Made by a program: the position numbers and the translations under genes
Shown here: positions 52,236 to 63,200 of the stretch, in pieces
How the letters are laid out: each line of letters opens with the position of its first letter
Numbering within the stretch: position 1 is the first letter of the stretch
Assembly: GCA_002049455.2 (NCBI GenBank)
Contig: KV919071.1
Location: 27,373 to 91,372 of the forward strand
Direction: 5' to 3'
Source: Porphyra umbilicalis
Taxonomy: Eukaryota > Rhodophyta > Bangiophyceae > Bangiales > Bangiaceae
DNA: 64,000 bases
Notes under the pieces: generated by a model
What the model was told of the DNA's origin: nothing
Seen by the model: only the letters and a program-made list of their open reading frames with translations
Databases searched by the model: none

Positions 52236-52586
52236 GGAGGGCCTGACGCCGGGCCGCTGGGCGCAGCCCCGCCTCGTGTGCCCCCTCATTCCCTCAGATC
52301 CACGTGCTTTTCCAGTGTCGGTGGGATCGCGCCGCGTGTCCGACGCGCCCGAAAGCACGTTCTGCCACGCGCCACCGCATGTGGGATACGTGACACGCTC
52401 CAACGATCGGGACCCTTGGGCCGAGCTGACACGCGGCCGTCCACTTCCAAGAGGTACCATATTCCATCGTGGGTAGCTGTCGAAACAAAAATATGATAAA
52501 TTGGGCAATCTGAGGACAATATGAACTGCCACTTGTCACTCATTTAACCCCGTGAAACAGCGATGGACCAATCAGAGCACAGAACC
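52236..52586. other. intergenic
   Basis: Mixed composition following the satellite. No gene, repeat terminus or RNA signal was recognised. Confidence 0.35.
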
Positions 52587-52655
52587 CGTTGGCCCCAGGG
52601 CCAACGAGTTGCCAACGGAGGCTCCGTTGGCAACTCGTTGGCCCTGGGGCCAACG
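52587..52655. repeat. 69-bp perfect palindrome (34-bp arms, 1-nt centre)
   Basis: Arms CGTTGGCCCCAGGGCCAACG + AGTTGCCAACGGAG are followed by a single G and the exact reverse complement. Each arm itself contains the smaller palindrome GTTGGCC(CCAG)GGCCAAC. A perfect arm of this length is expected to extrude as a cruciform or hairpin. The GCCAACG word recurs at 48240-48380 and 52705-52770. Confidence 0.92.
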
Positions 52656-52855
52656 GCTCCGACCCCGAATCGGGCGCAAGTACATTCGCGTTTTAACTCG
52701 CTTGACCTCCGTTGGCAACGCCGCGTGCACGTTCGACATTGTTACCCGCCCCGAGAACTGGCCAACGGCGAATTTGAGACACGTTTCTGCAACGTGTGCC
52801 CAATATGGCGTTGGACAGACATTGTTGGGAATGTTCTTAGAAGCGCCGTCGGCCC

Positions 52856-52955
52856 ATGTGCCCGGTTTTTTTCTCTTTTTCCCGGGCACGCCAGACACGT
52901 GCAGACACTGCAAAACTCCCGGCGGCCACATTGGAAGCCCCCCTGCGTGGAGCTG
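52856..52955. repeat. left arm of a diverged ~100-bp inverted pair
   Basis: Read on the minus strand, this matches 54851-54950 on the plus strand (CGCAGGGGGGCTT, TGTCTGCACGTGT, CGGGAAAAA.AGAAAAAA). Weaker similarity continues outward for about 50 bp. The 1.9 kb between may be a decayed transposon or two opposed copies of one repeat. Confidence 0.55.
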
Positions 52956-53251
52956 TCGTGATCTGGACGAGGCCTTCGATCTGCCGCAAGCGGTGTGCCC
53001 TGGCCAGCGCTTCCGGCACGTCACCGGCACACGTTTGCTACAGCACACGCTTGCAGGCACTCTCCAGCACCAGACGTGACGCATCACACCCCATCCGGCG
53101 TTCGCCGCATACCGGTTCCTCTTGTCCACCTCGTCACGTCATCCAGCACCTCTTCCCCCTCCCATTGCCAGCCTCGCTGCCCCTGTTCTCTACCCTGTTC
53201 GTTCTCGTCACACCCCTCGTATCCCCCCCCGACTCGTCAGCCTACCGTCTT

Positions 53252-53654
53252 GATGGTCGTTGATGGCGCTCCCTCGTCCGTCTCCGCCGCCCCGGTCGTC
53301 CTCCCTACCCCTGCATCCCTCTCAATGCCCGTTCACTCCACTTTCCCTGCGGCAGCCGTGCATTCGGCCGAGGACGCGCTCTCCCCTGAGTCGCAACCGC
53401 CCAGGGATGGCTAGCGCCCTGAGCGCGGGGGCTTTGATCGCGCCAAGGCAGACAAGTTCTTGATGTGCCTCTCCTCCATGGACCTGCGTATTGTCATGCG
53501 GGTGCTCGACGTTTTCGGGACGGCTGTCAGTGGGCAGGGCTCGGCTAATGATCCCTCCTCGATCTGGATGCCCAACAATGCTGACCAATGCGGGCACCGA
53601 GGGCCGCATCAAATATGCAGGCTACTTTACAACCAAGCACAGTTTGACATCTGA
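53252..53654 (+). pseudogene. possible broken ORF, unrecognised
   Basis: A protein-like reading starts at ATG 53252 (MVVDGAPSSVSAAPVVLPTP) and stops at 53414. Another frame then continues with FDRAKADKFLMCLSSMDLRI and MRVLDVFGTAVSGQGS to a stop at 53654. The second part looks like folded helical protein. The family is not recognised. Its location between inverted repeats suggests a transposon-derived gene disrupted by a frameshift. Confidence 0.25.
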
Positions 53655-55299
53655 GCGTCCCGTTACGACAGCCGCATGCAGCCCTCGCTCAGAAACGGAC
53701 TTGTCCGACCAAACACGTGCTGAGACACGAGCCGTTTGGACAGGGCCTCACGTCTGCAGCCTTGGCCAAGTAGATATCCTTGCCAAAGATGTCTTGCAGT
53801 CGTCGGAGGTGGTTGAGAAGGATGCTCCTGCTCTGGCGCTGATACGAGGGCCATCGCTGCTGCCATGGCCACCTCCTGACGGGCCCTTCCCGGCTTACCG
53901 CTGAGGCACCTGCAGCCAGGGCTGCGCGCCCATAGAGGCTGCAGACAGAGGCGTCGGGCACTCGGTCGACCACGTAGTTAAAATGTTACGACAATTATTA
54001 TTCAGAGCGCCCATCAAAGCGCCCAGGAAACCGTGGGCGCTGGGCGCTCAAGCGCCCACTGAGCGCCCATTGAGCGCCTAAAACGCGCACAAAAAGAGCG
54101 CCCTGGGCGCACTCAGGCCCCGTCTAAACGGCCGGTGTCTGAGCACGTGTTTGGGCGGATTGCACGCCCGCAAGTCCGTGTCTGAGCATGACCGGGATGT
54201 GCCTGTCTTAACGAGACACATATCAGAGCAGTGCTCGCGAGATAAAAGTGGCCCGCCCTACAGTGGCGTCTCACAATGTCCCATTGCAGCTGATCCGACA
54301 GGGTCTTGGAGATACGCTGTGGATCGGAGAGAGATCATTTACATCCCCCAATGCTTCCCCCGCCTTCCACGGCACCACCGGCAGACGTACCGAATCAGCG
54401 ATCCCCTTAACACCCCTGCACCATGCGCTCTCCACGCGTCAGACGGCCTTCCCTGGCCGATCGGCGTCTTCGCGAGGCGCGCGGCGTTATGAGGCTCCGC
54501 CGGCCACTTGGTCGTACCCGTGCGCAAACGGGGGTGGCTGAGGGCGGGGGGTGGGGATATTAGGGGTCCGACCAGACGGTCAAGGGGGGTGCTGACGTTG
54601 GGGGGGGTGGGGTGGAGAGGGTCCGTCGTGACCAGAAGAAACTGGCACAGCGCACAGGCGGGGAAATAGGGAGCGGAGTGCGACCGGATCACACCCCGGT
54701 GGGAGGAGCGGAAGAACACGCGCCCACGACTGCGTGCCTCGGTACGCCGCGTCCGCGGCTGGTGCGTGCATACCCCTGTTTGTGGGCGTACCGTTGAAAA
54801 CGCAGGCGTGCTGAAGGCTGATAAGCGATTCCCAATCCGAAGGGCAGCTTGCATCTCTCGCAGGGGGGCTTTCGCTGGGCGAGCGGCAAGTTCGGCTTGT
54901 CTGCACGTGTTTGGAGTGCACGGGAAAAACAGAAAAAACCCCGAGCACGCGTGTCTAGCACGCTTGCAAGTTCTCCCAAAAGCTTGTCAGACACATCCAA
55001 TTCCGAGTGTGCGGACGGTGTTCGATCGCTCACTCAGAACGAGCACAGGTTGCCCATTGGTCATACACGCCCAGCGCAGTGCACCTCGTTGCTGGATCCA
55101 CCACGAGCCCGGTTCTGGCCCAAATTGCTCATTAACGCTCGGTGAAAACGGGCTCCTGCTCGCACGCTGGGAGTGTTTGCTCGTATCCCGTCCAAAAAAC
55201 TCGTTGTGGCGTGCTGGCGACGAGATTAGGGCGTGATTAAGAGCTCTATGAAGTCCGCTCAAGTTTTGACAAGTGCGACTTGATACACTAAACGGGTGC
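53655..55299. other. intergenic with GCGCCC cluster
   Basis: 54000-54112 contains eight or so AGCGCCC/GGGCGCT units like the hAT subterminal repeats at 44430 and 47530. The adjoining CTCAGGCCCCGTCTAAACGG resembles an internal terminus of nested element C (CTCAGGCCCAGTCTACACGG). 54851-54950 is the partner of the inverted pair starting at 52856. No gene was recognised. Confidence 0.4.
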
Positions 55300-55379
55300 G
55301 GTGCTCAGTACCGGATCTGTGCCGAGTAGGGCAAGAAATACGTTGTGCTGGTACGGTGGGGCGACGATGGAGGACATCG

Positions 55380-55720
55380 GGGAGGTCAGCCAGCGGGAGG
55401 ACCGGTGAAGCACGTGGCGGGGCGGGGCAGTGCCAGCGGGGGGGGGGGGGGGGGGGGCGTTGGTGGAGGTGGCGGGGGTGCGGCTGCCACGCAGGCGGCT
55501 CGGTCTCCACAGCGACGGTGGTCATCGCAGCGGGATGGGCGGTGGGGCAGGTGGCAGGGCGGGGCAGAGCCAGCGGGGGGGGGCAGGGCGGGGGTGGCGG
55601 GGGCGCGGCCGCCACGCGGGGCGGGGCCATGGCGGAGGTGGCGGGGGTGTAGCCGCCACACGGGCGGCTCGGTCACCGCAGCGGCGGTGGCTGTCGCAGC
55701 GGGAGGTAGCAGACGCTGCC
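55380..55720. repeat. G-rich tandem repeat of about 130-bp units
   Basis: About two and a half diverged units share GGCGGGGCAGxGCCAGCGGGGG, GGTGGCGGGGG(C/T)GCGGC, GGCTCGGTC and CGCAGCGGGATG/CGCAGCGGGAGG. There is a long G-run at 55439-55456. It resembles the 49705-52235 satellite in style but not in unit. Confidence 0.6.
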
Positions 55721-56805
55721 GTAGCCGCCACTGGCGCAAGCACAGGCCGCCGGCGGGGAAGCACCGTAACAAAGATGGAGAATGGCAACCGCAGTGAGTA
55801 ACCGGCACAGAGTCGGCAGAGCGACGCGGATATCGTGCCACAAGCTCCGCAACCCCCGGGACGGGGGGCGTCTGAACCCGCTTTCTCCGCACGGGATGCA
55901 CAGTTCTTTGGCAATTGTCACAGAACTTGGTGGGAAGTGAGTTCAAAATAACGAGAACATTCCCTTTCGTCGTTCACGGAGGGACAGTTGCCGCTCCGGT
56001 GGCTGGTATTAAATACCGTCAAGACGCAGAGAAGGGGGAGCCAAGTGTGAAAACCCGGTACTCGTGCAGCACCTCGACATCCGTGCTCGACTGAATACAC
56101 GCGCCTCGACAAGGGTGTCCTAATGCAAGCGTGCAGAAATCGCAGAAACATCTCGTCGAGAGAACGGGAGAGCTCGCACGCGCTTGTTGAGCATCTGCAT
56201 ACGTTTGCATACGGGCATTGCCGCTATGGCCCTGTACACCATAAAAGGCGCTTCCAAGGACGCTTCTGATGCATCCAAAAAGTCGGTGGGAAATGCTCGA
56301 CTGCAAAAACATGCAAGTGAAAACATGGTTTGCACGAGAAAAACGCTCCACAGAGGCGTTTACGAGGGGTCGCACTGTGTGGCGGTATGAAATTCCCGAG
56401 AAAAAGTGAGATATTTTCTTTCATTATAAATAAGGAGGTTTTTCGATTCGACCGCATCCAACTCTGCCGACTATTCTGCGGAAGATTCCTGAAAATGTGT
56501 CGAACAATCGCGAAGATTATCTTCCCAATCCGCTCGAGTCGTCCTGCAGATCGTATTTGGAACTTACCTGGTCCGATCCGACAATCAGACTTGTCTTGGA
56601 TGGCGGATGGTCCTGAGATCAGACCAGGAACTGTTTTCCAGATTGTTTCCAGGACTGTTCCGCAGCGTATCTCGTGGCTTGGTCACTGGACCAAACGACA
56701 AACAAATCCGTGCGCGCGTTGGACCGACTGGTCTAGCGTTCGAACAAGATCCGATCTCCATCCTGTACCCGTATAATGAGTACGCGGACGGGTTCCAGAC
56801 TGTCT
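55721..56805. other. lower-GC intergenic DNA
   Basis: Mixed to AT-leaning sequence. No gene or RNA was recognised. The stretch 56510-56800 has GATC-rich words reminiscent of 2540-3400, perhaps the same decayed repeat class. Confidence 0.35.
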
Positions 56806-57219
56806 TCAGAGCCAGGTAACAGCCTCGACGAGAGATAACAGTGTCGTCACGCGATAAGCGCATACCCAGGATAAGGTCAGAACTACGTCGGTGCCCGACA
56901 TGAGAGACAAAGCACAGGGATAGATGAGAATAAGTCCTGCAGATAAAGCAGCAGGACAGCATTTGGAACGATCCTGTCGACAGTTAGTATTTTTCTTCAT
57001 CCGATCGCTTGATACTCTATCCGGAGACCTACCGCCTGACATGTCAGCAGGACAGCCTTCGGAACGGTCCTGTCGACAGTAACTATTTTTATTCATCCGA
57101 TCGCTTCCTGCTTTTTCTGGAGATCTGCCGTCTGGCATGTCACCAGGACAGCCTTCGGAACGGTCCTGTCGACAGTTATCATTTTTATTCATCAGATGTG
57201 CCATGATCATGACGCTCAT
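56806..57219 (-). CDS. possible repeat protein with three 32-residue units
   Basis: The open frame from an ATG at 57219 encodes three tandem units of 32 residues with the core NCRQDRSEGCPxDMxxGRSP, followed by a short hydrophobic end. The underlying DNA repeat is 96 bp, so the frame is kept through the array. Composition (Cys, Asp, Arg, Ser) is unlike the host genes. No family was recognised, and the frame may simply reflect a repeat with period divisible by three. Confidence 0.25.
   Translation of the reverse strand: MSVMIMAHLMNKNDNCRQDRSEGCPGDMPDGRSPEKAGSDRMNKNSYCRQDRSEGCPADMSGGRSPDRVSSDRMKKNTNCRQDRSKCCPAALSAGLILIYPCALSLMSGTDVVLTLSWVCAYRVTTLLSLVEAVTWL
56952..57200. repeat. 96-bp tandem repeat, about 2.6 units
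   Basis: CAGGACAGC starts units at 56952, 57048 and 57144, and each unit contains GGAACGGTCCTGTCGACAG, itself a partial palindrome. Confidence 0.88.
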
Positions 57220-57260
57220 GTCTTCTCTACGACCATTCGTCAGAAAAAGCAAGGAAGATT

Positions 57261-57527
57261 ATGTCAGAAAAAACAAGGCAGATTATGCCGGAAAAAATGA
57301 TGGAAAAACGACGGAAACGAGGAAAAAAGGGACATGCATGGACAAAAAGAAATAGAGGTCAAGAAAATGGGAGAAACAGACGACTCTGGATACCACAGAG
57401 GCCAAGAAAACGTCAGCCACAACAGGTCATAGATCGTGTTCGCCTTCGTCGGCATGGAGCAGTCGTCCGAGTCAGCGTGGTGGATCATATGAAACTCGCT
57501 TCAAGCAGACCGATAGGAGTGAGTTAG
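57261..57527 (+). CDS. possible small Lys/Arg-rich protein
   Basis: An ATG-started frame of 88 codons with a very basic centre (MEKRRKRGKKGHAW, NGRNRRLWIPQRPRKRQ). AG-rich DNA alone could produce this. It overlaps the 3' end of the next gene by 4 bp on the opposite strand. Unrecognised. Confidence 0.2.
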   Translation: MSEKTRQIMPEKMMEKRRKRGKKGHAWTKRNRGQENGRNRRLWIPQRPRKRQPQQVIDRVRLRRHGAVVRVSVVDHMKLASSRPIGVS

Positions 57528-58402
57528 TCAGGTTCCTCGTCTGAGAGATCAACATCTCCAGCCTTGAGGTCCTTCAACTCATCCGGCATGCACCGCACAA
57601 CGCCCTTGCGAGCCTCGTGGCTCTCTGGTCGCAAAAATTTGGGGTACTCTGCCATGTCAACGTAGCTTTTCAGACAGGCGGCTCCAGCTGCTCGCACAGA
57701 GGTCCACACTTCTCTGGCGTCCAGAAAAAGAAGCTCAGCAATGATGGCCGCCGCCGCTCCGTTCATGTCAAGCGCGCGGACCAACTCGTTGTGGCCGTCC
57801 TTCAGTCTCAGTCGGTAACCAACGCCTGGATTCTCAGCTTGCGCGCCGGCGGCAGAGGCACCCGAAACGTCTGCAGCGAGCACCACGCGTTCCATGGACG
57901 CCTCCTGTACGCCATCGTCCATGTAAACTCCCAACGTGTGATACGCGAGCAGCCGAGCAGAGGTGCGTTGCCTGTTGCAGCGAGTACGAAGACCCTTCTT
58001 CAGAGCCACTTTCACAGCACGTGGATGGCCCGACCAGCCACTTGTGGTGTAGTCAATCTGGTTCGCATACTTCTCAAGCGCTTTGGTCATAATTGCTCGG
58101 AGAGGGCGAGTACAGTCTCTATTGGGGCCTTCCAGTTGTCCAGGGGGGGCCAGCCATGAGAGGCAATTGTGTTCGGGCGAGTCGGCGGTGCTTCCATTCG
58201 TTCCGGGGCTCACAGTCCCATTGGAAATCTTCCTTAACATGGCCTGTGCGTATCGCGAAAAAAGAACACTCAGGTCATCCTGGTACAGCAAAATATGCAA
58301 CACGTCGACAGCAAGGCACGAGTACGACGACGATGTGTACGGGTTAGACACGGTGCGATTCGTGGTACGATAGTAATAGATCGCGGAGCACCTCTCTCTC
58401 AT
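57524..58402 (-). CDS. hypothetical protein with acidic C-terminus
   Basis: Encodes 292 residues from ATG at 58402. Visible parts are a mixed N-terminus (VLHILLYQDDLSVLFSRYAQ), a basic middle (HPRAVKVALKKGLRTRCNRQ), LLAYHTLGVYMDDGVQEASM, an Ala-rich helical stretch (MNGAAAAIIAELLFLDAREV) and an acidic end (LKDLKAGDVDLSDEEPD). Amino-acid use is balanced and protein-like, with lower GC than the housekeeping genes, and the frame is intact. No domain was recognised. In this repeat-rich area it could be a transposon-encoded accessory protein. Confidence 0.45.
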   Translation of the reverse strand: MRERCSAIYYYRTTNRTVSNPYTSSSYSCLAVDVLHILLYQDDLSVLFSRYAQAMLRKISNGTVSPGTNGSTADSPEHNCLSWLAPPGQLEGPNRDCTRPLRAIMTKALEKYANQIDYTTSGWSGHPRAVKVALKKGLRTRCNRQRTSARLLAYHTLGVYMDDGVQEASMERVVLAADVSGASAAGAQAENPGVGYRLRLKDGHNELVRALDMNGAAAAIIAELLFLDAREVWTSVRAAGAACLKSYVDMAEYPKFLRPESHEARKGVVRCMPDELKDLKAGDVDLSDEEPD

Positions 58403-59685
58403 ACCATGGGCCAAAAGCTATCGAGTCTAGTGGTCAACGTACTCCATGTGCAGTCCAGACACTAGCGAATAGGGCACCACTGACAACTGGGGATGGCGGC
58501 GGAGCATCAGGAGCTTCATCAGCCCCGCTACTCGGCATCACTTCGACGCGCAAGACGCCGTCTCGTTCAACGTTTGTCCTCGCAAAAGCGTCCTGGCGTC
58601 TCAGTCCAGGTGTGGGCTCCGCAACCGCGATAGTACATCAGTCAACGTGTGTCTTTTCCCAAGCGCAACAGAGTCTCAGTGAAAGTAGGTCCCTGTGCAG
58701 CCGTAACAGGGCCCCAGTCAACGAGCAGTACTCTGAGGAGCAGGGAAGAGAGTGCCACGACAACACGTTTGAGATCTGTCCAAGAGAGGACGTACGCACA
58801 CAGCGCACACAGCGGACCGGTTGGATGCAGGCGGCGCTGGGCGGAGCTGCACCGCGGGTGATCAGGCACAATTATCCGCAGGTGATCTCCTGAGCAGGCA
58901 CAGGTATCCTGGAAAAGCCGGATACAGCGCGAGGGCGACGCAGGCTGCTGATCTGCGGCGGGAGATGCGGTTCGCCATGACCATAAATGTACGTATTTCC
59001 CTTTTCGTGTAGTATTTATCACGAAGATCAGAAGCACACGTTGGTGCAAGGAGCCCATATGCTCTAGTTGAGCGGGCCGGTCGGGCGAGGCCGAGGATCC
59101 CGTACGTGCTGCATGCGTTAAGGTCGTACATTGCTGTTGTCGACGATGACCAGTACTTGATTTCACGCGTGGAATTGTTCGTACATTGACTTACAGTACT
59201 GTTGGAAATTGCACAGCTTCCAATTCACCGGGCCGCGGCCGACGGGTGATCTCAGATCGAACGCCGCACCCTCCACGCCGAGCCTAGATCGGGGTACCGC
59301 ATGTATCCGGTGTGAGAAGGGGCGAGAACGGCGTCCCAGGCACACGCGCGGCTGCCCCGGCCACGCCAGGTCGTGGCACGCTCCCCACGGACTGCCACGC
59401 CCGGTCGCGGCACGCACAGTACCCTCTGGCGAGCACAATCGCGGCACGCACTGCATCCAGGGACCGCCACGCCCAGTCTCCGCCACCGACCAGCGCCGTC
59501 GCACTCGTGCCGTCACCGTGTCTGCACCACCACTCCTTCTCCTCCACGGCTCATTTCTCCATCCCCTCCTCGCCTGTTTTTCTTTCCCCCTTCTCCATCC
59601 CCGTTCGTTGTGGCGCCCCCCGCTCCCCCCTTTCCCCCCCCTTTTTTTTTTTTTTGGGCGCACCCTCGAGGAGAGAGGCCCGCTA
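58403..59685. other. intergenic
   Basis: Short open frames on both strands and no domain. From about 59220 the sequence becomes C-rich and pyrimidine-rich on the plus strand with a T-run at 59642-59655, resembling a leader region before the repeats and ORF that follow. Confidence 0.35.
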
Positions 59686-60170
59686 CCCCGCCGGAGGGTG
59701 CGGGCCAGACCGCGACCGACCGCCCCTACGGGTGATCGGGTGTCCGTGAAGCCGCGGGCTGTGTCCCCCTTGTTGGGGCCACCCGCTGGTATTTTGGAGT
59801 GGCCGCCACGCCGGGTGGGCGGTCTTCACTGTGTTTTCTAACTCGTCACCCCGCCGGTGGGTGCTTGTGGGACCGTTACCAATCGCCCATTAGGGCGAGT
59901 GGGACTAGGTGGTGCCGCGGGCTGTGTCCCTTTTCTGGGGCCAACCGCTGGCTGTGCACGTTGCCGGCACGCGAGGCGGGCCAGCTTGACTGTTCGATTT
60001 TCGCTCGCCGCCCCGCCGGTGGGTGCGTGCGGAACTGGTGCCGATTGCCCAAGCGGGCGATCGCGCTGTTGTGGTACCGCGGACTGTGTCCCTCTATCTG
60101 GGGCCAACCGCTGGGATTTACGAGTGGCCGCCACGCCGGGTGGGCGGTCTTCTTTGAGAATTTCGGTTTG
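59686..60170. repeat. 162-bp tandem repeat, three units, upstream of the 36-residue-repeat ORF
   Basis: Units start at 59686, 59849 and 60011 with CCCCGCCGG(A/T)GGGTGC and each contains GGGCTGTGTCCC...GGGGCCA(A/C)CCGCTGG and GGCGGTCTTC. The array ends just before the ORF, so it may be promoter or leader sequence. Confidence 0.88.
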
Positions 60171-60296
60171 TCTCTGTCCTCGTGACAGCTGACTTTGGAT
60201 GAGCACGATGCCTCAGAGCCCCTTGGGCCTATCCCGGGCGAATTGAGTCGCAACCAGCGTCGTCAAGTGGCGCGCGCCCGGAAACGGGCGGAGGCC

Positions 60297-63200
60297 ATGA
60301 CTGCTGAAGCTGCTCGGGTGGCTGAGAAAGCCGCCCGGGCTGTCAATGCGGCGCGTGCGGTCAAACGAGGTGCGGTTGCGGTGGCGCGACGGGCCGAGCA
60401 CACTGCGGCCCCGGCCCCATTGGCTCCCCTAGGCACCGGTCGCGAAATTGCGCCCGTGGCAGGTCGTGGCCGTGTTCGAGGCCGCGGCGGTGGTCGCGAG
60501 AGAGGCCGCGGCAGGGGCGACGCGGGCCCCAATCGACTCGGCGGGCGCTCACACGCGGTTCGACGCGGGGATGGTGGCGGATCGCGGCTGGAATCGGCTG
60601 CTGACAGTGCCTCAGCCGCTGTCGGGGGACATCAGCCCTCAGCAGGCCTGAGCGGCAGCGGTCGGGTCGGCGCGTGCGGCGCGACGCCCACGCCACGCAA
60701 TCGCCAGCCGGCTGTCCGGCCCACCCGGTCGTACGGGCCGGCACCCGGTGGCGACCGGGCCCAGTCTGCATCGGAAGTGATCGCAATCGTCAACGATGGG
60801 CGGCGAGTTTTGACTGGTCGAGTGGGCGGGCTTGCAGCCTCGCAGCTGCGGATGCTTCTCTCGGCCTTGGAACTCGCGGGATCTAACTATCTTTTGAGCC
60901 TCGAACGGATGCAGATCCTGAGCCAGTGCCGTGGGGGCTGTGGCGACGTGGAGGTCATTGATTCGCTAATGGCTTCAGCTGTAAGGATATTGCAGAACGA
61001 CGGCGGTGGTCCGCCGAGTCCTGCCGACACTATGGCCCCAAACTTCCTTGTGAGGCAGGCTCTGGCGTCTCACGCATGCAAGGGCCAGTGCTTTGGGGGG
61101 GTGAAGCGCTCCCTCCCTCTTGCTTCCCGCCCAGCCCCGTCGCCCGCCCCATCTGCCGCCCTGCCTCCTGCTCCGATCCTCAACGCTAGAGCCTCGCCTC
61201 ATGCACCACCCGCCAATGCACCGGCTGCGTCGAGCACGCGCCGGCGGCCGCCTGGGCGGCCACTCCCGCCTCCTGCGAAGCGCCTCCGCCGCACGACCAG
61301 CCACGATGGGGACCCGCAGGCGGTCGCACTTGTAACAACTTTTGCGCCGCCAGCGCCGCGTGGTGCGCCGTCTTTGCCAATGGCGTCTGGAGCAAGCCAT
61401 GGCCTGAACGCTCTGCCGGGAGCAGTGGAACCTGTCGTGCCGCTGTTTTTCTTTCCGGCGCGCGCCGAAAGGCGGCTCCAGCTGTCAACAGCGGATATCG
61501 GGTCGCTGGCAGAGGGCGAGGACATGTCCAAGCGCATGATGGATGGCATTCTGCTGTGGGCTTTATACTGGGCTGACAGCGGTGGAGTGCACGGTGGCCT
61601 CCGCGTTCTCTCCGCGCTCGACGCAGAAGACGTGAAGGACGCCGTGACTGATGAGTACCTGATCGTCAACAGGGTGGCCAAAGTGTTACTTGACCGCCTT
61701 GTGTTCGGGGGGGGCACAATCATCATGCCAGCGTACAGCGGTCGGGGATGGTTGGGCTTGGTCGTGCGCCAACTCCATTTGGTCGTTTCCTCCGTCGTGC
61801 AAACCGTAATGGGTTGTGATGCAGCTTCCGTTCATGGCTCCGCAGTTGTGCTGATCAACACCTGCGAGACCAGGGGCGGCGCGCAAGTCGACTTGGACAT
61901 TGTGGACGGCCTCTTCCGGTTGTTGAGTGCTATGATTTGTCAAACCCACCTACGTACCAGGGACTCACTCGGAATGCGGATGCGTGTCAACGGGTGCCTG
62001 CGGATGCGTTTGCCAATGCGCCGTGTGGCGATTCCCGGAGGAGAGGTTGCTGACACGGCGGACCACCTCCTGGCACACGTGTGTTTGCTGCATTCGGCCA
62101 AACCACAAGCAGCAGCAGTCCTGCTACGTCGTGACAATGGGCCCCAATGGCAAAAGGCCCATGCCCCTCGGCGCTTGCGTGGCCTTGTTCGACGCACCGT
62201 GGATGCCCACCGACCCGGTGCAGAGATTTTTCTTGAGCAGGAGCCCGGCGAGGAGCTGTTGAACGGCTACGATCTCTCGGAGGACGAGGCCGCCGACGGC
62301 GAAGAGGCGCTCAATGACTTGACGGATGACGAAGACGGTTCCGGTGACAACAGTGCGCATAACGCCAGTTGCAAGAGCGACAGCAGTGGAGGAATGAGAC
62401 GCAGTAAAGATGGTGACAGTGTCGGGGATGGCGGTGGTGGGATCGACAATCGCAACGGACGAGGCCCAGCTGACGGCGTCGAAAACGGGTGTCGGACTGA
62501 TGCGCATCTCGTTCTCGGAGGTTCCCCTCAGGGGCGTTCGAGAAACGTCCCTCGTGGGGGCATCTACGACGCACGGGGGCCTGGTGGCGGTACTGCTGCT
62601 ACACACGCTCTTGGAGGCGCTGTGGTGAGTGTGCATGATCATAACCGACGCGAGAACGGTGGATACAGGCGCTACAGGGAAGTGGAGGCACCGCTGGGTT
62701 GTGCAGGCGTTGATGCACGCGCTCGTGCTGGTGCTCCCGTTGGTGTGGCTGCTCGGAATGGGCGCAACGATGGTGGTGGTGGTGCAGCGGCGGTACACGG
62801 ACTTGGAGGTGCACGCGTCGATGCACGCGCTCGTGCTGGTGCTCCCGTTGGTGTGGTTGCTCAAGATGGACGCGACGTTGGTGGCGATGGTGCAGCGGCG
62901 CTACGCGGCCTTGGTTGTGCACTTGTTGATGCACGCGCTCGTGCTTGTGCTCCCGTTGGTGTGGTTGCTCAAGATGGAACCGACGATGGTGGTGGTGGTG
63001 GAGTGGCGGTACGCGGACTTGGTTATGCATACATTGGTGCACGCGCTCGTGGTCATGGTGCCGATGATGTGGTTGCTCAAGATGGACGCAACGATGGTGG
63101 TGGTGATGCAGTGGAGGTACCGAGACTTGGTGGTGCAGCCGTTCATGCACGTGCTCGTGCTGGTGCTCCAGTTGGTGTGGTTGCTCAAGATGGTCGTGGC

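Noticed and set aside
47641-54112. A larger hAT-like element bounded by TTGAGTGCGCCC and GGGCGCACTCA
   Set aside because: The ends match for about 11 bp, but no 8-bp flanking duplication exists and the enclosed DNA contains unrelated satellites.
56952-57200. CRISPR-like array
   Set aside because: Units are contiguous 96-bp tandem repeats without unique spacers.
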